Source: an uncultured Elusimicrobia bacterium
GTDB lineage: Bacteria > Elusimicrobiota > Elusimicrobia > Elusimicrobiales > UBA9959
Length of the DNA: 64,000 bases
Direction: 5' to 3'
NCBI GenBank assembly: GCA_903917735.1
Contig: CAIXBR010000005.1
Span: forward strand, 19,797 to 83,796
This document shows, in pieces, positions 63,201-64,000 of the stretch. The notes below the pieces were generated by a model. The model did no database searches, had not been told where the DNA came from, and worked only from the letters and a program-made list of their open reading frames with translations. Position 1 is the stretch's first letter. Each line of letters begins with the position of its first letter. Both the position numbers and the translations under genes were made by a program.

Positions 63201-64000
63201 GCTCTTAACGGCAATGCGCTGACGGCTACCAACGCCACCACTGCCACCACCGCCACCCTCGCCACCAAATCCTCGAATCTGGTCGGCGGTTTAATCGGCT
63301 ATATTCCGTACCAGTTTGATGTGGATACCACACGGTTACTGGCAGCTGGCACGGACGGTGATGTTCTTCAGAGCAAAGGCGCGGCTGCCCCAGTCTGGGC
63401 AACGCCTACCAACTTAAATACTAATAACACCATAGTAAAGCGCGACGCTTCAGGTGATTTCGCGGCGCATATCATTACGGCTACCACCTTTACCGGTGCT
63501 CTAAACGGCAATGCTTCCGGCTCAGCGGCCACAGTAACTGCCGCAGCGCAGCCTGCCATCACCTCGGTCGGCACCCTTACGGGGTTGACGATGGGCGGCG
63601 CATTGGCTATGGGCTCAAATGATATTACAATGACCGGCACATTAGGCGCGACCGGCGCGGGCAGACTGGCCAACGGCTGGTTTACCGACTTGGATGTTAC
63701 CAGTCTTACAGCAGGCAGCGTATCCGGCACAGTAACCACCGCAGCTCAGCCGAATATCACCTCGGTCGGCACCCTTACCGGGTGGACGGTTACCGCTCCT
63801 ATCACAGGCAGCGTAACAGGCACAGCGCTTGCGGTTACCCAGCCGGCGCATACAGCCATCACCTCGGTCGGCACCCTTACCGGGTTGACGATGGGCGGCG
63901 CATTGGCTATGGGCTCAAATGATATTACAATGACCGGCACATTAGGCGCGACCGGCGCGGGCAGACTGGCCAACGGCTGGTTTACCGACTTGGATGTTAC
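60252..64000 (+). CDS. Giant secreted fibre-like repeat protein (5' part, runs off the window)
   Basis: An ORF open from ATG 60252 (GGAG 7 bases upstream) to the right edge, at least 1249 residues with no stop. A signal-like N-terminus (NAVLTGLLMVVAAAATP) is followed by a secreted-protein module (QLINFQGKLTDQNGKAI, VFRLYTSANAPVNSAVWFET, YWLGVQVGTDSEMLPR). Then come phage-tail-fibre-style repeats: LASPTFTGTVGGITKTMVGL with DSVDNTTDLAKPVST, repeated every 46 residues; repeated IVKRDASGNF, NFYGNGSMLTG and SNGNAAPSW motifs; and QPAITSVGTLTGLTMGGALA in a 100-residue repeat that continues past the edge. It is likely a surface fibre or adhesin. The C-terminus (endosialidase-type or sorting domain) is not visible. 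Confidence 0.8.
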   Translation, partial: MKNSVKAIISNAVLTGLLMVVAAAATPPQSPTVPQLINFQGKLTDQNGKAITIAVPMVFRLYTSANAPVNSAVWFETQNVTPDNFGVYSVLLGQVNPFDISFSTGYWLGVQVGTDSEMLPRNRMVSSAYSLYSLNSSTAAWAEGADWTTITNKPAVTTQGNTFNGANQLVQITSDNKLPVLDGSNLTSVPGTIANGSVTDAKVTLSTAAISSGKFDNNHVAITTAAVSGLEVKADLASPTFTGTVGGITKTMVGLDSVDNTTDLAKPVSTAQQAALDLKANLASPTFTGTVGGITKTMVGLDSVDNTADTAKPVSTPQQTALDLKANLASPTFTGTVAGITKTMVGLDSVDNTTDLAKPVSTAQQAALDQKANLASAAFTGAVSATSFTGPLTGNVTGKATSATNITGGAIGEVLYQSGYSATGRLAAGAANQILQSNGNAAPSWVDPATVIAGNATTATNLANGTAGQIPYQSAVGNTSMLPVAVTGGSVLTSNGNASPIWTVATDANTASTIVKRDASGNFSASAITATSFNGPLTGNITGNVTGSVTGNVTGNATSATTATNIAIGAPGNIPYQSAANTTAMIPAGTAGQILKSNAGAAPAWIDQSAVTAGSATANVLKGGDTMTGTLHLTGANTYITSESSITTTGNFYGNGSQLGGLTATQVGLGNVTNFAQIEKQIGTAAGDIIYFSAPNTPTVLAKGTNGQVLALSAGVPAWQTNASGLSDNTIYNLPNSTFTAFGVTATSITAGNFYGNGSMLTGVIQSSATGTYPLTAAAATGNAGSVTNGVYTNVANALTGSLALTGSAGYITSQSSITTTGNFYGDGSMLTGIIQSSATGTYPLNAATATTASALSNHTNYNIPNSTFTAFGVTATSITAVNFYGDGSKLTNVTVTGIVDDSIPATKLNVAVAGLGISTHAVTGALDINTDNSSLVISGNRLQINTGGVTNAMLATATDAATANYVVKRDASGNFAAGTITAALNGNALTATNATTATTATLATKSSNLVGGLIGYIPYQFDVDTTRLLAAGTDGDVLQSKGAAAPVWATPTNLNTNNTIVKRDASGDFAAHIITATTFTGALNGNASGSAATVTAAAQPAITSVGTLTGLTMGGALAMGSNDITMTGTLGATGAGRLANGWFTDLDVTSLTAGSVSGTVTTAAQPNITSVGTLTGWTVTAPITGSVTGTALAVTQPAHTAITSVGTLTGLTMGGALAMGSNDITMTGTLGATGAGRLANGWFTDLDV
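60946..61380 (+). repeat. 138-bp in-frame tandem repeats, about three copies
   Basis: Equivalent points of successive copies lie at 60960, 61098 and 61236, exactly 138 bases (46 codons) apart; a fourth partial copy diverges after about 61374. The copies are nearly identical at DNA level. Confidence 0.9.
63555..64000 (+). repeat. 300-bp near-identical repeat continuing past the window edge
   Basis: 63555-63700 and 63855-64000 match over 146 bases with one visible difference (63581 versus 63881), a period of exactly 300 bases (100 codons). The second copy is cut by the window end. Confidence 0.92.

Noticed and set aside
60252..64000. Prophage tail-fibre gene
   Set aside because: The repeats are tail-fibre-like, but the protein has a signal-like N-terminus and a secreted-protein module, and the neighbours are PorV/OmpA surface genes, not phage genes. 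The region beyond the window could still change this.

Overview
The window reads as the chromosome of a Gram-negative (diderm) bacterium with fairly high GC. It carries Pal/CpoB/TolB, Lgt, several lipoproteins, a probable LptD-type barrel end, and two PorV-like barrel proteins. Giant secreted proteins with SBBP-type beta-propellers, carboxypeptidase-regulatory-like modules and a FlgD-like C-terminal domain, next to PorV-like proteins and coupled to a class II ribonucleotide reductase and a GH57 branching enzyme with DUF4912, fit Elusimicrobiota or a related phylum. That assignment is inference from gene content, not a search. One tRNA gene is present. I see no rRNA, no CRISPR array and no complete insertion sequence.

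Layout. 1-2.5 kb: end of an outer-membrane barrel gene, a sugar-nucleotide epimerase, thymidine kinase and an orphan transposase N-terminal domain. 2.5-5.1 kb (minus): pal-cpoB-tolB. 5.2-7.1 kb (minus): prenyl transferase plus polyprenyl synthase for quinones. 7.1-22.8 kb (plus): a His-rich micro-ORF, then a strong promoter, a secreted FecR-domain protein, a beta-barrel, a 3836-residue secreted protein and a PorV-like protein. 22.9-25.9 kb (minus): SPFH protein, then hemW with three small unknown genes. 26.1-32.0 kb (plus): an AT-rich orphan peptide gene, nusB-ligA, a thioredoxin/TPR protein and a diverged PurH homologue. 32.1-34.4 kb (minus): kbl and a threonine-dehydrogenase-like protein. 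34.5-36.5 kb (plus): DUF4912 plus GH57 branching enzyme. 36.5-42.8 kb (minus): hexosephosphate mutase, enolase, ftsB-like, MBL hydrolase, HAD phosphatase, lgt, pseudouridine synthase. 43-47.4 kb (plus): secreted protein, O-methyltransferase, TlpA-DUF3738 lipoprotein, NYN protein, tRNA-Leu, psd, pssA. 47.4-51.2 kb (minus): tmk-holB-metG plus an unknown secreted protein. 51.3-54.7 kb (plus): M16 peptidase. 54.96-57.5 kb (minus): nrdJ. 58.0-64.0 kb (plus): a second surface-protein locus with a small FlgD-like-domain protein, a PorV-TSP3-OmpA fusion and a giant fibre-like repeat protein that runs off the window.

The most interesting theme is the two separate loci that each pair a PorV-type barrel with very large secreted repeat proteins bearing FlgD-like (type IX-sorting-like) C-terminal domains, which suggests a dedicated surface-display route. 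Other points worth checking are a PurH homologue whose catalytic motifs are eroded, a threonine-dehydrogenase homologue without its catalytic zinc ligands, a valyl-tRNA-synthetase-like 58-residue peptide, a tRNA-Leu with a double U-U mismatch in the acceptor stem, and several unexplained intergenic repeats.
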